Source of the DNA: WHSW01 sp963781265
GTDB lineage: Bacteria > Actinomycetota > Thermoleophilia > Solirubrobacterales > 70-9
Direction: 5' to 3'
NCBI GenBank assembly: GCA_963781265.1
Contig: CAWAFH010000018.1
Coordinates: forward strand, 434,001-498,000
DNA: 64,000 nucleotides
Both the position numbers and the translations under genes were made by a program. The notes below the pieces were generated by a model. The model did not search any database and was not told the DNA's origin. It saw nothing but the letters and a program-made list of their open reading frames with translations. Below are positions 48,741 through 58,060 of the stretch, in pieces (positions within the stretch are counted from its first letter, which is position 1; every line of letters starts with the position of its first letter).

Positions 48741-51289
48741 CCTCGCTCCATCCTCTCGGTCGGGGCGACGGTCGTCGGCGCCTCGCTGTGGTCGTCGGGC
48801 GGCGGCTGTGTGGCCGGACCGGGCGTCGCGACCGCGTCGAATTCGCCGGTACGCGGGGTGTGGGTCGGCTCGGGGCCGTCGTCGGGGGTGAGCTCGTCGC
48901 CCTCGGCGAGCTCGAGCCGCTGCACGTATGGAAGCTGCCAGGCGGCGCCGGCGATGCCGAGCCCGAGCGCGACGCAGAGCAGGGCGGCGAACCACTGACC
49001 GCCGGAGAGCACCGCGAGGTCGAAGAACTCGCGCACCGGGTCGATCGCGATGATCCCGGCGAACAGCGCGCCGAGGCCCGCCACCAGGGCGAGCATGTAG
49101 CTCTGCACGGTGATGTGCTCGCGCCCGGGGCCACGCTCGAGCAGGACGATGAAGCAGAGCCCGAGCACGATCAGGGTGGTGGTCGCCGCGGTGCGGCCCT
49201 CCTCGAGGGTGCCGCCGAAGACGCTGTCGACGAGGAAGAACGAGAGCAGCGAGGCGATCCCCATCGCGATCCCGGCCGGGAACGCGAACGCCGCCAGCGC
49301 CCGCAGCAGCCGCCCGCGGTACAGCGGGCCCTCGCTCGGGGCCAGGGCGAGCACGAACGACGGGATCCCGATCGTCAGCATCGCCGCGACCGTGAGCTGG
49401 CGCGGCAGGAACGGGAAGGTGAAGTCGAAGATCGCCGCGAGCAGGATCAGGAAGCCGGCGTAGACGGACTTGGTCAGGTACAGGCGCCCGAGCCGGTGGA
49501 TGTTGCGGGCGATGCGGCGTCCCTCGGTGACCGCTCGCGGCAGCATCGAGAACTGGTCGCGCAGCAGGACGATGTCGGCGACGCCCTTGGTGATCTGACT
49601 GCCGGAGCCCATCGCGACCGCGAGCCGCGCCTGCTTGAGCGCCGGGACGTCGTTGACGCCGTCGCCGATCATCGCCGTGAAGCGGCCGCGCTCGGCGAGC
49701 GCGCCGACCAGCGCCTTCTTCTGCTCCGGCGTGATCCGGCAGAAGACGGTGTTGCGAAGCGCCACCTGGGCGAGCCCGCCCTTGTCGTCCGGCAGGTCGG
49801 GGCCGTCGATGACGGGCGCGTCGCCGGGAACCCCGACCGCCTGCGCGACCGCGGTCACGGTCTCGCGCGCGTCGCCGGAGATCAGCTTGAGGTCGACCTG
49901 TTGGTCGCGCATGTAGGCGATCGTGTCGGCGGCGTCTGGACGCAGGGTCTCCTCGAGGACGACCAGGGCCCGCGGCTCGAGCGTCGGCGGCGGCTGGGCT
50001 GCCGGATCGGCGGGCAGCCCGCCGCGGGCCTCGCCGAAGGCGACGACGCGGCGACCGGCGCCGGTGTGCTCCGCGAGCGCGCGCTGCAGGCCCTCGGGCA
50101 GCCGCAGGGCTCCGGCGCGGGTCAGCACGTCCGGGGCGCCGATCACGTAGCTGGAGCCGTTCAGGGTCATCCCGCTCCACTTCCACTGCGATGAGAACGG
50201 CACCTCGGCGCTCGGCTGCTCGGGGTGGGCCGGGTAGCTCTCGGCGATCGTCTCCAGGGTGCGGTTGCGCTCGCCGGCGGAGGCGGCGAACGTGGCGAGG
50301 GCGCGCTCTGCGTCGCCGACGCGGTTCTGGTCGGCGGCGACGATCCCGATGAGCTTCAGCGTCCCGTCGGTCAGGGTCCCGGTCTTGTCGACGCAGATCG
50401 TGTCGACGGCGGCGAGCGCCTCGGTCGCCGCCATCTGCTGGACGAGCGTGTTCTGGCGCGCCAGCCGCACTGCCGCGACCGCGAGGGTGACGCTGAGCAG
50501 CAGCACCAGGCCCTCGGGGATGAGCGTGACGAGGCCCGCGGTCGCCTCCTGGGCGGCGTCGCGGAACGCCTTGTCATGCACGGTGAACCCGATGAGCACG
50601 ATCAGGGCGATCGGGATCAGCGCCAGCGTGGTCGCCTTCAGCACCGTGTTGACCTCGACCTGCAGCGGCGAGGGGGCGTGGCGGAACTCGCGCGCTTCGC
50701 CGGCGATCTGCGCCGCGTAGCTCTCCTCGCGCACCGCGTCGACCTCGTAGTGGCCCGAGCCCGAGATCCCGAAGGAGCCGGAGAGCATCCGATCCCCGGG
50801 GCGTTTGCGGATCCCGTCCGACTCGCCGGTGAGCAGCGACTCGTCCACGGTCAGGCCGCGGGTGTCGACCACCGGGCCGTCGGCCACCAGCTGATCGCCG
50901 GGCTCGACCCGGACGATGTCGCCGGGGACGACCTCGTCGGCGGTCAGCTCGACGACCCGCCCGTCGCGGATCGCCTTCGCCCGCGGCGCGACCAGCAGCG
51001 CGAGCCGGTCGAGCGTCTCCTTCGCCTTCAGCTCCTGGCGGATGCCGATCGCCGAGTTGACCACCGCGATCAGCCCGAAGAGCGCGTCGGCGAACAGCCC
51101 GAGCGACAGCATCAGGATGAAGAAGGCCCCGATGATCCCGTTGAACAGGGTGAAGACGTTCGCCCTGACGATGCTCGCGACCGAGCGGCTGCTCGCCGGC
51201 TCGGGTTCGCCGAGCCGGGCAAGGCGGCGCTGAGCCTCGGTGCTCGAGAGTCCCTGGGTCAGTGACGCCGCCTCCATCGCTTCATTCAT
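48737..51289 (-). CDS. P-type cation-transporting ATPase (CtpE/Ca2+-ATPase-like)
   Basis: 850 residues. Seen: SLTQGLSSTEAQRRLARLGE at the start, TGES actuator loop (LTGESDGIRKRPGD), PEGL in the fourth membrane helix (LVTLIPEGLVLLLSV), the phosphorylated Asp301 in CVDKTGTLTDGT, KLISGDARETV and the hinge MIGDGVNDVPALKQA. About ten membrane helices. PEGL is typical of Ca2+-type pumps, and the overall length resembles actinobacterial CtpE. The C-terminal 55 residues are a Pro/Thr-rich cytoplasmic tail. The ATG at 51289 lacks a recognisable ribosome-binding site. Pyruvate kinase is translationally coupled downstream. Confidence 0.9.
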   Translation of the reverse strand: MNEAMEAASLTQGLSSTEAQRRLARLGEPEPASSRSVASIVRANVFTLFNGIIGAFFILMLSLGLFADALFGLIAVVNSAIGIRQELKAKETLDRLALLVAPRAKAIRDGRVVELTADEVVPGDIVRVEPGDQLVADGPVVDTRGLTVDESLLTGESDGIRKRPGDRMLSGSFGISGSGHYEVDAVREESYAAQIAGEAREFRHAPSPLQVEVNTVLKATTLALIPIALIVLIGFTVHDKAFRDAAQEATAGLVTLIPEGLVLLLSVTLAVAAVRLARQNTLVQQMAATEALAAVDTICVDKTGTLTDGTLKLIGIVAADQNRVGDAERALATFAASAGERNRTLETIAESYPAHPEQPSAEVPFSSQWKWSGMTLNGSSYVIGAPDVLTRAGALRLPEGLQRALAEHTGAGRRVVAFGEARGGLPADPAAQPPPTLEPRALVVLEETLRPDAADTIAYMRDQQVDLKLISGDARETVTAVAQAVGVPGDAPVIDGPDLPDDKGGLAQVALRNTVFCRITPEQKKALVGALAERGRFTAMIGDGVNDVPALKQARLAVAMGSGSQITKGVADIVLLRDQFSMLPRAVTEGRRIARNIHRLGRLYLTKSVYAGFLILLAAIFDFTFPFLPRQLTVAAMLTIGIPSFVLALAPSEGPLYRGRLLRALAAFAFPAGIAMGIASLLSFFLVDSVFGGTLEEGRTAATTTLIVLGLCFIVLLERGPGREHITVQSYMLALVAGLGALFAGIIAIDPVREFFDLAVLSGGQWFAALLCVALGLGIAGAAWQLPYVQRLELAEGDELTPDDGPEPTHTPRTGEFDAVATPGPATQPPPDDHSEAPTTVAPTERMERG

Positions 51290-51392
51290 AGCGGAGTGCG
51301 AATCGAAGCCGTTCAAGCGGCCGGGTACGGGCGCGGGGTCCGTGTCGCCCACGGATGCCGGGCGCCCGGTCGGGGGCGAAGATCCGCCGACG

Positions 51393-51857
51393 ATGAGGAT
51401 CTTCCGCTGGGCCTCGGGCTCGGTCATCAGGATCGCGCTGTTAGTGGCCGTCGGTGGCCTGCTGGTCATCCAGCTCGTCCCCTACGGGCACGACCACGCC
51501 AACCCGCCCGTCACCCGCCAGGTCAGGTTCGACAGCGCGCGCACCGAGCAGCTCGCGACCGACGCCTGCGGCGATTGCCACTCGAACCTGACCACCTGGC
51601 CGATCGAGAGCAACGTTGCCCCGTTCTCGTGGCTGATCCAGCGCGACGTGGACGAGGGGCGGGGGGTGCTGAACTTCTCCGAGTGGGATCAGCCGCAGCC
51701 CGACCCGGGCGAGCTCAGCGAAGTGATCGGCGAGGGGGAGATGCCGCCCCTCCAGTACAAGGTGCTGCATCCGGGCGCGCGGCTCTCGGACTCCGAGAAG
51801 GCCGACCTCGTCGCCGGGCTGACGCGGACCTATCAGCAGGACCCGCCGGGTCCCTGA
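51393..51857 (+). CDS. haem-binding-domain protein (membrane-anchored, CxxCH)
   Basis: 154 residues matching the haem-binding domain family: a membrane anchor (IRIALLVAVGGLLVIQLVP), then YGHDHANPPVTRQVRFDSAR, the haem-attachment motif ACGDCHSNLTTWPIESNVAPFSW near residue 60, DVDEGRGVLNFSEWDQPQP, GEMPPLQYKVLHPGARLSDSEK and a final helix. The c-type CxxCH is intact, so covalent haem attachment outside the membrane is expected. The ATG is chosen over earlier in-frame starts because the membrane anchor begins there. Function unknown. It is divergent from the P-type ATPase. Confidence 0.85.
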   Translation: MRIFRWASGSVIRIALLVAVGGLLVIQLVPYGHDHANPPVTRQVRFDSARTEQLATDACGDCHSNLTTWPIESNVAPFSWLIQRDVDEGRGVLNFSEWDQPQPDPGELSEVIGEGEMPPLQYKVLHPGARLSDSEKADLVAGLTRTYQQDPPGP

Positions 51858-51943
51858 GCGCCGCTTGGAGGGGAAGCGGCGGCGGTGTCGGTGATGGGCG
51901 AACGACGCTGAGGCCAGCGATAGGATTGGAGACCGAGGCGAGG

Positions 51944-52738
51944 ATGCGAAGGGGACTCCACCCGACGATTGCGGCGGCCGCGGCCGCGCTGCTGGCTCTG
52001 GGCATTCCGGCGTCCGCCGCCGCCTCGCACGACGTCGCGATCACGCAGCTCGAGTCAGCAGACCCGGTCGCCCCGGGGACCGCGGTCACCTATACCGCGA
52101 CGGTCGCCAACGTCGGCACCGAGACCTTCAACGGCGTCGGCCTCGACCTGTTCTCCCTGACGCCCGGGGGCTCGGGCGCGGTCAACAACCCTTATGCCTC
52201 GGCCGCGCCAACCCAGGGCTCCTGCCTGATCTCGCCCGCCGGCGACTACCAGCAGGCGCTCTGTGACCTCGGCACCCTGGCTCCGGGTGCGAGCGCCCAG
52301 GTCACCGCCGTGGTCCGGGCCAACGTCTCCATGGACCACGTCGCCGGGCTTTTGTCCTGCGACTTCGGCCCGAGCTCGTGCCAGGCCTCCGACGACGACC
52401 ACCCGGCCGACGACGAGACGCGCGAGCGGACCACGGTGATCGTCCCGCCGGCGATCAGCGGCGACCCCAAGCTGAAGCTCAAGGGCCTGCCGACCGGCTG
52501 CCTCGACGCCGACCTGACGGTGCAGGCAAGGGCGAAGGTGAGCAAGGTCAAGGGCATCAAGGCGAAGCTGACCGGCAAGAACTTCCGTCAGCGCCTCGGA
52601 AGCGCGGACGGCGGCCGCCTCAGCTTCACGATCCCGGCCGCGGATCTCGATCAGGCGCGGATCTACGTCCTCAACGTGAACGCGACCCGCAAGGGCAAGC
52701 CGGGTCTGAAGCGCGAGGTTGAGCTCCAGCGCTGCTGA
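51944..52738 (+). CDS. secreted CARDB/DUF11-like adhesin-type protein
   Basis: 264 residues: a cleaved signal peptide (IAAAAAALLALGIPASAAA), a beta-sandwich domain starting SHDVAITQLESADPVAPGTAVTYTATVANVGTETFNGV, which is the CARDB/DUF11 pattern, with two cysteine pairs, and a second beta-rich domain from KLKLKGLPTGCLDADLTVQARAK to the final VELQRC. An extracellular structural or binding role is likely. A TAGGAT -10 box lies 18 bases before the ATG, with GGCGAGG as a weak ribosome-binding site. It is convergent with the MFS gene, their stops one base apart. Confidence 0.72.
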   Translation: MRRGLHPTIAAAAAALLALGIPASAAASHDVAITQLESADPVAPGTAVTYTATVANVGTETFNGVGLDLFSLTPGGSGAVNNPYASAAPTQGSCLISPAGDYQQALCDLGTLAPGASAQVTAVVRANVSMDHVAGLLSCDFGPSSCQASDDDHPADDETRERTTVIVPPAISGDPKLKLKGLPTGCLDADLTVQARAKVSKVKGIKAKLTGKNFRQRLGSADGGRLSFTIPAADLDQARIYVLNVNATRKGKPGLKREVELQRC

Positions 52739-52739
52739 G

Positions 52740-54179
52740 TCAGAGGTGAAAGCGGCGGTGGTGCTGGTGATGGGCGAGCTCGTCCGGACCCGGCGGCGAG
52801 GGATCGCCGGGTGAGCGCACGAGCAGCCAGGTGAGCGCGGTCGCGATCGCGACGACCACGATCGCCGGCACCAGCGATGCCGCGACCGCGTCGGCAAGCT
52901 GCTGCGGTTTGTCGGCTCCCGGACCCGGGAGCGCGTCCTGATAGGCGGCGGAGGAGAGCGCGAGCAGCAGCGCTCCGGCGAGCACGCGATCCATCGCGAG
53001 GACCCCGGAGGCGATCCCGCTCTTGGCCGCCGGCATCGCCGCCATCGCGGCGGTCGACATCGGTGCGTAGACGAGCGCCAGCGCGACCCCGAAGCAGAGG
53101 AAGCCCGGCAGCAGCGAGACGACGTCGTCGGTGCCGATCAGCATCGCCTGCAGGCAGAGCCCGATGAGCGCCAGCAGCATCCCGGCGGTCATCGTCGCCC
53201 GGGGCCCGAAGCGGCTGATCAGGCGGCCCGAGAACGGTGAGAAGACCGCCATCGGCGCGGTCACCGGCAGGACGAGCGCTCCGGCGACGACGGCCGAGTA
53301 GCCGAGCCCGTTCTGGAGGAACTGGGGCTGGAAGAACATCACCGACCAGTACGCGCCGACGACCCCGAACGCGGCCGCGCTGGCGCCCAGGTAGGGGCGG
53401 TTGCGAAACAGCGAGAAGTCGACCAGCGGCGCGCGGATCCGGTGCTCGAGGACCCAGAACCCGGCGAGGACGGCGAGCCCGGCGCCCAGCAGGCCGAGCG
53501 TGCGGGCCGAGCCCCAGCCCCAGTCGTCGGCCTCGACGAGGGCGTAGACGACCGCGGTGAGCCCGGCGCCGAGCACGGCGACCCCGGCGAGGTCGACCCG
53601 CGAGGCGCTCGGATCGCGGGTCTCCCAGCCGCGGGCGAGCAGGATCGCGATCCCGAGCGCCAGTACCGGCCCGTTGATGAAGAAGATCCACCGCCAGCTC
53701 GCGAGCTCGATCAGCGCGCCGCCGACGAGCGGCCCGACCGCCAGCGCGACCGCGGAGACCGCCGCCCAGATCCCGAGCGCCCGCGGCCGGATCGCCGCCG
53801 GGAACGCATCCGAGGTGAGCGCGAGCGACAGCGACAGCATCGCGGCCCCGCCGATCCCCTGGACGACGCGGCCGGCGATCAGGGCGCCGGTCGAGCCGGC
53901 CGCGCCTGAGATCAGCGAGCCGACGGCGAAGATGGCGAGCCCGCCGATGAACACCCGGCGGCGCCCGAGGATGTCCCCGAGCCGGCCCCCGGTCACCACC
54001 AGCGCGGTCAGGGTCAGCAGATACGCGTTCTGGATCCACTGCAGATCGTCGGTGCTCGCGCCGAGGTCGGCGTCGATCGAGGGGAGCGCCAGGGTGACCA
54101 CGGTCGAGTCGAGCATCAGCACGAACAGGCCCGCGCAGGCCCCCGCGAGGACCCACCACGGATTTCGCGGAGCGGCCAT
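52740..54179 (-). CDS. MFS drug exporter, DHA2 (14-helix) family
   Basis: 479 residues with about 14 membrane helices. Seen: LFVLMLDSTVVTLALPSIDADLG (the DHA2 start motif), TGGRLGDILGRRRVF (motif A) near residue 65, RVVQGIGGAAMLSLSLALTSD (motif B region) near 105 and GIWAAVSAVALAVGPLVGGAL (motif C) near 140. It should export drugs or other organic molecules by proton antiport. TACGCT on the minus strand ends nine bases before the ATG. It is divergent from the OpuC-type operon 48 bases away. Confidence 0.9.
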   Translation of the reverse strand: MAAPRNPWWVLAGACAGLFVLMLDSTVVTLALPSIDADLGASTDDLQWIQNAYLLTLTALVVTGGRLGDILGRRRVFIGGLAIFAVGSLISGAAGSTGALIAGRVVQGIGGAAMLSLSLALTSDAFPAAIRPRALGIWAAVSAVALAVGPLVGGALIELASWRWIFFINGPVLALGIAILLARGWETRDPSASRVDLAGVAVLGAGLTAVVYALVEADDWGWGSARTLGLLGAGLAVLAGFWVLEHRIRAPLVDFSLFRNRPYLGASAAAFGVVGAYWSVMFFQPQFLQNGLGYSAVVAGALVLPVTAPMAVFSPFSGRLISRFGPRATMTAGMLLALIGLCLQAMLIGTDDVVSLLPGFLCFGVALALVYAPMSTAAMAAMPAAKSGIASGVLAMDRVLAGALLLALSSAAYQDALPGPGADKPQQLADAVAASLVPAIVVVAIATALTWLLVRSPGDPSPPGPDELAHHQHHRRFHL

Positions 54180-54227
54180 CCGGGCGCGAGCGTAGCCGCT
54201 GCGCCCGGCGGGTACGATCGGCTCACG

Positions 54228-55421
54228 GTGGAGCCGGCCACGGGCGCGAAAGAGGCGGCGGGGGAGGCGCTCTCGGTTGAGTTCCGAGCGGCGACGAAGG
54301 TCTATCCGGGAGCTGACGTCCCGGCCGTCGACGCGCTCAGCCTCGAGGTTCCCGCCGGCGAGATCTGCGTCCTCGTCGGGCCGTCCGGATGCGGGAAGAC
54401 GACGGCGATGCGAATGGCCAACCGGATGGTCGAGATCACCGAGGGCGACGTCCTGATCGGTGATCGCTCGGTCCGCGATCGCGCGCCGGCCGAGCTGCGC
54501 CGCGAGACGGGCTACGTGATCCAGCAGATCGGGCTCTTTCCCCACCGGACGATCGCCGAGAACATCGCCACCGTGCCGGCGCTGATCGGCTGGAGTCGAG
54601 ACCGCGCCCGCGCGCGTGCATCCGAGCTGCTCGAGCTGATCGGGCTCGACCGGGACATGGGCGACCGCTACCCGGCCCAGCTCTCCGGCGGCCAGCAGCA
54701 GCGGGTCGGCGTCGCCCGCGCCCTCGCGGCCAACCCGGGGGTGATGCTGATGGACGAGCCGTTCGGCGCCGTCGACCCGATCAATCGCGAGCGGCTGCAG
54801 AACGAGTTCCTGCGCCTCCAGGCGGAGCTGCGCAAGACGATCCTCTTCGTCACCCACGACATCGACGAGGCGATCAAGATGGGCGACCGGATCGCGGTCC
54901 TCAAGGAGGGCGGGCACCTGGCCCAGTACGCGACCCCGGCCGAGCTGCTGATGGCCCCGGCGGACCCGTTCGTCGAGGACTTCGTCGGCGCCGACCGCGC
55001 GCTCAAGCGCCTCTCGCTGATGCGGGTCGCCGACATCGACCTCTGGGAGGCGCCGCTCGCCTACGTCGGCCAGGCGACCGCCGAGGTGCGGGCGAAGCTG
55101 GTGGGCGCCGAGGTCCCCTACGCACTGCTGGTCGATTCCGAACGCCGGCCGCTGGGCTGGCTCTCGGACTCCGATCTCGCCCAGGAGACGGTCCCCGCGA
55201 CCCCCGACCACTCAGCCGAGCCGGTGCTCGAGCGCGAGGACGCGATGCGCGACGCGCTCTCCGACCTGCTCCAGGCCGAGACGCTCTACGCGCCCGTGGT
55301 CGACGGCCGGCGTCGGATCGCCGGGGTGCTCTCGGTCGAGATCATCTCCGAGTTCCTGTCGTCCAAGCAGGCGCTCACCGAGGAGCACCCGGCCGCCGAG
55401 CGGCCGCTCGCCTCGCCGTGA
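54228..55421 (+). CDS. opuCA: OpuC/ProV-type osmolyte ABC transporter ATP-binding protein with CBS-like tail
   Basis: 397 residues. Seen: Walker A GPSGCGKTTAMRMANRM near residue 45, Q-loop YVIQQIGLFPHRTIAENI near 92, signature LSGGQQQRVGVARAL near 145, Walker B MLMDEPFGAVDPINRERLQ near 168 and H-loop FVTHDIDEAIKMGDR. The C-terminal 130 residues form a CBS-like pair that in OpuA/ProV senses ionic strength. The glycine-betaine/choline class is shown by QIGLFPHRT and FGAVDPI. TACGAT ends nine bases before the GTG. The stop overlaps the permease start by 4 bases. Confidence 0.92.
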   Translation: MEPATGAKEAAGEALSVEFRAATKVYPGADVPAVDALSLEVPAGEICVLVGPSGCGKTTAMRMANRMVEITEGDVLIGDRSVRDRAPAELRRETGYVIQQIGLFPHRTIAENIATVPALIGWSRDRARARASELLELIGLDRDMGDRYPAQLSGGQQQRVGVARALAANPGVMLMDEPFGAVDPINRERLQNEFLRLQAELRKTILFVTHDIDEAIKMGDRIAVLKEGGHLAQYATPAELLMAPADPFVEDFVGADRALKRLSLMRVADIDLWEAPLAYVGQATAEVRAKLVGAEVPYALLVDSERRPLGWLSDSDLAQETVPATPDHSAEPVLEREDAMRDALSDLLQAETLYAPVVDGRRRIAGVLSVEIISEFLSSKQALTEEHPAAERPLASP

Positions 55422-56158
55422 TCAACGCGTTGGCCACGGTCCTCGTCCCGCTCGCCCAGGGCGGCGACGGGTTCGTCCGCGACGCCAACGACGCCGCCAC
55501 CGAGTGCGTGGCGAAGAACGACACCGTCTGCATCGGCTGGGCGATCGACAACTTCGACCGTTACGTGACGCCGCTGCTCCAGCACATCCTCCTCGTCACC
55601 CTCTCGGTCGTCTTCGGGTTCGTGATCGCGTTCGCCCTCGCGATCCTCTCGCACCGGCGCCCCTGGCTGATCCCGCCGCTCACCGGCGCCACGGGCATCC
55701 TCTACACGCTGCCGAGCATCGCCCTGTTCTCGCTCCTGCTGCCGATCACCGGCCGCGGGACGACCACGGCCGTGATCGCGCTGACGCTCTACAACCTCCA
55801 GATCATCTACCGCAACACGGTGGTCGGCCTCGCCAACGTCTCCGGCTCGGTTCGCGACGCGGGCCGCGGCATGGGGATGTCCAACCGCCAGTTGTTGTGG
55901 AAGGTCGAGCTGCCGCTGGCGGTGCCCGAGATCATCGCCGGCCTGCGGATCGCGACGGTCTCGACCGTCGCGATCGCGACCCTGGCCGTGTTCGCCGGCG
56001 CCGGCGGGCTCGGCGCGGAGATCTACAACGACATCACCTTCAAGACCGGGATCGTGGTCGCGGGCGGGCTCGCTGTGGTGCTCGCGATCGGCCTCGACGT
56101 GCTGCTCGTCGGCGCCCAGCGGCTGCTCTCGCCGTGGCGGCGGGTGAGGCCGGCGTGA
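55418..56158 (+). CDS. opuCB: OpuC-type ABC transporter permease (first)
   Basis: 246 residues with about six membrane helices and the permease coupling motif GRGMGMSNRQLLWKVELPLAVPEIIAGLRIATV near residue 145. It has an extracytoplasmic N-terminal stretch with two cysteines before the first core helix. The GTG overlaps the ATPase stop. The second permease follows after a 51-base gap that contains short GGCGC repeats. Confidence 0.88.
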   Translation: MINALATVLVPLAQGGDGFVRDANDAATECVAKNDTVCIGWAIDNFDRYVTPLLQHILLVTLSVVFGFVIAFALAILSHRRPWLIPPLTGATGILYTLPSIALFSLLLPITGRGTTTAVIALTLYNLQIIYRNTVVGLANVSGSVRDAGRGMGMSNRQLLWKVELPLAVPEIIAGLRIATVSTVAIATLAVFAGAGGLGAEIYNDITFKTGIVVAGGLAVVLAIGLDVLLVGAQRLLSPWRRVRPA

Positions 56159-56209
56159 GGCGGAGCCCGACAGGGCGAAGGCGAGGCGCGCCGCCTTGAG
56201 GCGCAAGGT

Positions 56210-56947
56210 ATGAGCGCGCTGCCGATCGCCGCGGTCTTCGACACGTTCGGCGGGGCGATCGACTTCATCTTCAACCAGCGCGAGCCGGTCGGCGTCACCG
56301 GGCAGCCGGTCGGGGGGCTCGCCGAGGCGCTCGGCTTCATGTGGACGCAGACCTGGATCTCGTTGCTCGCCCTGGCCGTGTCGATGGCGATCTCCCTGCC
56401 GATCGGGCTCTACTTCGGCCACCGCGGGACCGGGGAGCTGGTGGCGGTCGCGCTCGGCAACGCCGGTCGCGCGATCCCGGAGCTCGCCCTGATCGCGTTC
56501 ATGGCGGCGTTCGTCGGGCTCGGCGTCTTCAACCTGACGGTCGCGCTGATGGTGTTGGGGATCCCGCCGATCCTCACCAACGCGTTCGTCGGGATGCGCC
56601 AGGTCGATCCCGGCGCGGTCGAGGCCGCGCGCGGGGTGGGGATGACCGAGTTCGAGGTGATCCGCAAGGTCGAGCTGCCGCTGGCGGTCCCGACGATCAT
56701 GACCGGGGTCAGAACGGCGGCGGTCAACATCGTCGCCACGGCGACGATCGCGCCGCTGGTCGGGGTGCTGACGCTCGGCGACTACATCATCAACGTCAAC
56801 GTCTACGGCGACGAGGGCGTGCTCGCGGGGGCGATCCTGGTCGCGCTGCTGGCGTTGATGTTCGAGCTCGTGCTCGCCGCGGTCCAGCGGCTGCTGACCC
56901 CGCGCGGCGTGAAGCTCGAGCGCGAGGCCGCCCGCGCCACCGCGTGA
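56210..56947 (+). CDS. opuCD: OpuC-type ABC transporter permease (second)
   Basis: 245 residues, similar in layout to the first permease: membrane helices from LISLLALAVSMAISLPIGLYF, the EAARGVGMTEFEVIRKVELPLAVPTIMTGVRTA coupling loop near residue 140, and LGDYIINVNVYGDEG near 195. Two permease genes with one ATPase and one binding protein is the usual OpuC/OpuB set-up. AAGG lies two bases before the ATG. Confidence 0.88.
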   Translation: MSALPIAAVFDTFGGAIDFIFNQREPVGVTGQPVGGLAEALGFMWTQTWISLLALAVSMAISLPIGLYFGHRGTGELVAVALGNAGRAIPELALIAFMAAFVGLGVFNLTVALMVLGIPPILTNAFVGMRQVDPGAVEAARGVGMTEFEVIRKVELPLAVPTIMTGVRTAAVNIVATATIAPLVGVLTLGDYIINVNVYGDEGVLAGAILVALLALMFELVLAAVQRLLTPRGVKLEREAARATA

Positions 56948-56977
56948 GGACCGTGGTCGTTCGCCCGGTCGACCGCA

Positions 56978-57006
56978 TAGGCTTTGGCCGTCCGCGATCA
57001 GCGGAC
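56978..57006 (+). promoter_or_regulatory. internal promoter and leader hairpin before the binding-protein gene
   Basis: TAGGCT (56978-56983) is followed by GTCCGC/GCGGAC (56990-56995 and 57001-57006, 5-base loop) at the expected transcript start and then a GAGGGAGGA ribosome-binding site. It could give extra expression of the binding protein or protect processed mRNA. Confidence 0.5.
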
Positions 57007-57032
57007 GTCACACGAGAGGGAGGACACCCCCA

Positions 57033-58034
57033 ATGAGTACCCACCCCCGTCTGCGAGCGCTGTTCGCGTTGCTCGCCGTCGTCGGTTTGACCTTGGCCTT
57101 CGCTGCCTGCGGCGACGATGACTCCAGTTCGTCGTCAACTGGCGCCGACACGAGCGCGAGCTCGGACACCGGCGACAATCTGATCGAGTCGAATCCCGAC
57201 AACGGTCAGATCAGCCTCACGGTCGGCTCGAAGAACTTCACCGAGCAGTACATCCTGGGCGAGATCTACGCGCAGGGGCTCGAGGCGGCCGGCTACGACG
57301 TCTCCACCGACCTCAACCTCGGCTCGGAGCAGGTCGCCCTGAAGGCGCTTCAGAACGGGGAGATCTCGGGCTATCCGGAGTACACCTCGACCGCGTTGAC
57401 CTCGTTCTTCGGCGAGGCGCCCGAGGACGTCCCGGGCGACGCCCAGCAGGCGTACGAACAGAGCCAGAGCGACTTCGAGAAGCAGGGGCTGGTCGCCTAC
57501 CCGCCGACGCCGTTCTCGAGCGCGAACGCGGTCGGGATGCTGGCCTCGAAGGCCGACGAGCTCGGGATCACGAAGATCTCGGACCTCGCCGACCACCAGG
57601 ACCTGACCCTGTACGGGTCGCCCGAGTGCCGTCAGCGGATCGACTGCCTCGCCGGGCTCGAGCAGTACTACGGCCTCGACGGCCTGCGTGAGAACTTCAC
57701 GCCGGTCGACATCGGGCTCCGGTATGAGGTGCTCGACAAGGGGGACGCGGACCTGTCGATCATCTTCACGACCGACGCGCAGCTGTTCACCTCCGACGAT
57801 TACGTGACGCTGGAGGACGACAAGGGCGTGCTGCCCGCCGGCAACGTGATCTTCATCGCCTCGAAGCAGGCGGCCGACGAGGCCGGCCCAGACTTCGGGG
57901 AGACGATCGAGAAGGTCCAGAGCAATCTCTCGCTCGAGGTCATGCAGGAGCTCAACGCCCGCGTCGACATCGACAAGGAGAAGCCCGAGCAGGCCGCGCA
58001 GGAGTACCTGCAGGAGTTTGGGTATATCGATTAG
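57033..58034 (+). CDS. opuCC: OpuC-type osmolyte-binding lipoprotein
   Basis: 333 residues of the OpuAC type-2 periplasmic-binding fold. Seen: a lipoprotein signal ending AFAACG near residue 28 with a Ser/Asp-rich linker, VGSKNFTEQYILGEIYAQGLEAAGY near 65, the ALKALQNGEISGYPEYTSTAL stretch near 105, and LQEFGYID at the end. VGSKNFTEQ and the YPEYTGT-like segment mark the glycine-betaine/carnitine/choline group. A strong GAGGGAGGA precedes the ATG. It completes a four-gene compatible-solute importer. Confidence 0.92.
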   Translation: MSTHPRLRALFALLAVVGLTLAFAACGDDDSSSSSTGADTSASSDTGDNLIESNPDNGQISLTVGSKNFTEQYILGEIYAQGLEAAGYDVSTDLNLGSEQVALKALQNGEISGYPEYTSTALTSFFGEAPEDVPGDAQQAYEQSQSDFEKQGLVAYPPTPFSSANAVGMLASKADELGITKISDLADHQDLTLYGSPECRQRIDCLAGLEQYYGLDGLRENFTPVDIGLRYEVLDKGDADLSIIFTTDAQLFTSDDYVTLEDDKGVLPAGNVIFIASKQAADEAGPDFGETIEKVQSNLSLEVMQELNARVDIDKEKPEQAAQEYLQEFGYID

Positions 58035-58060
58035 TTGCAGCGCTGGTAGCGTCGTCCGGA

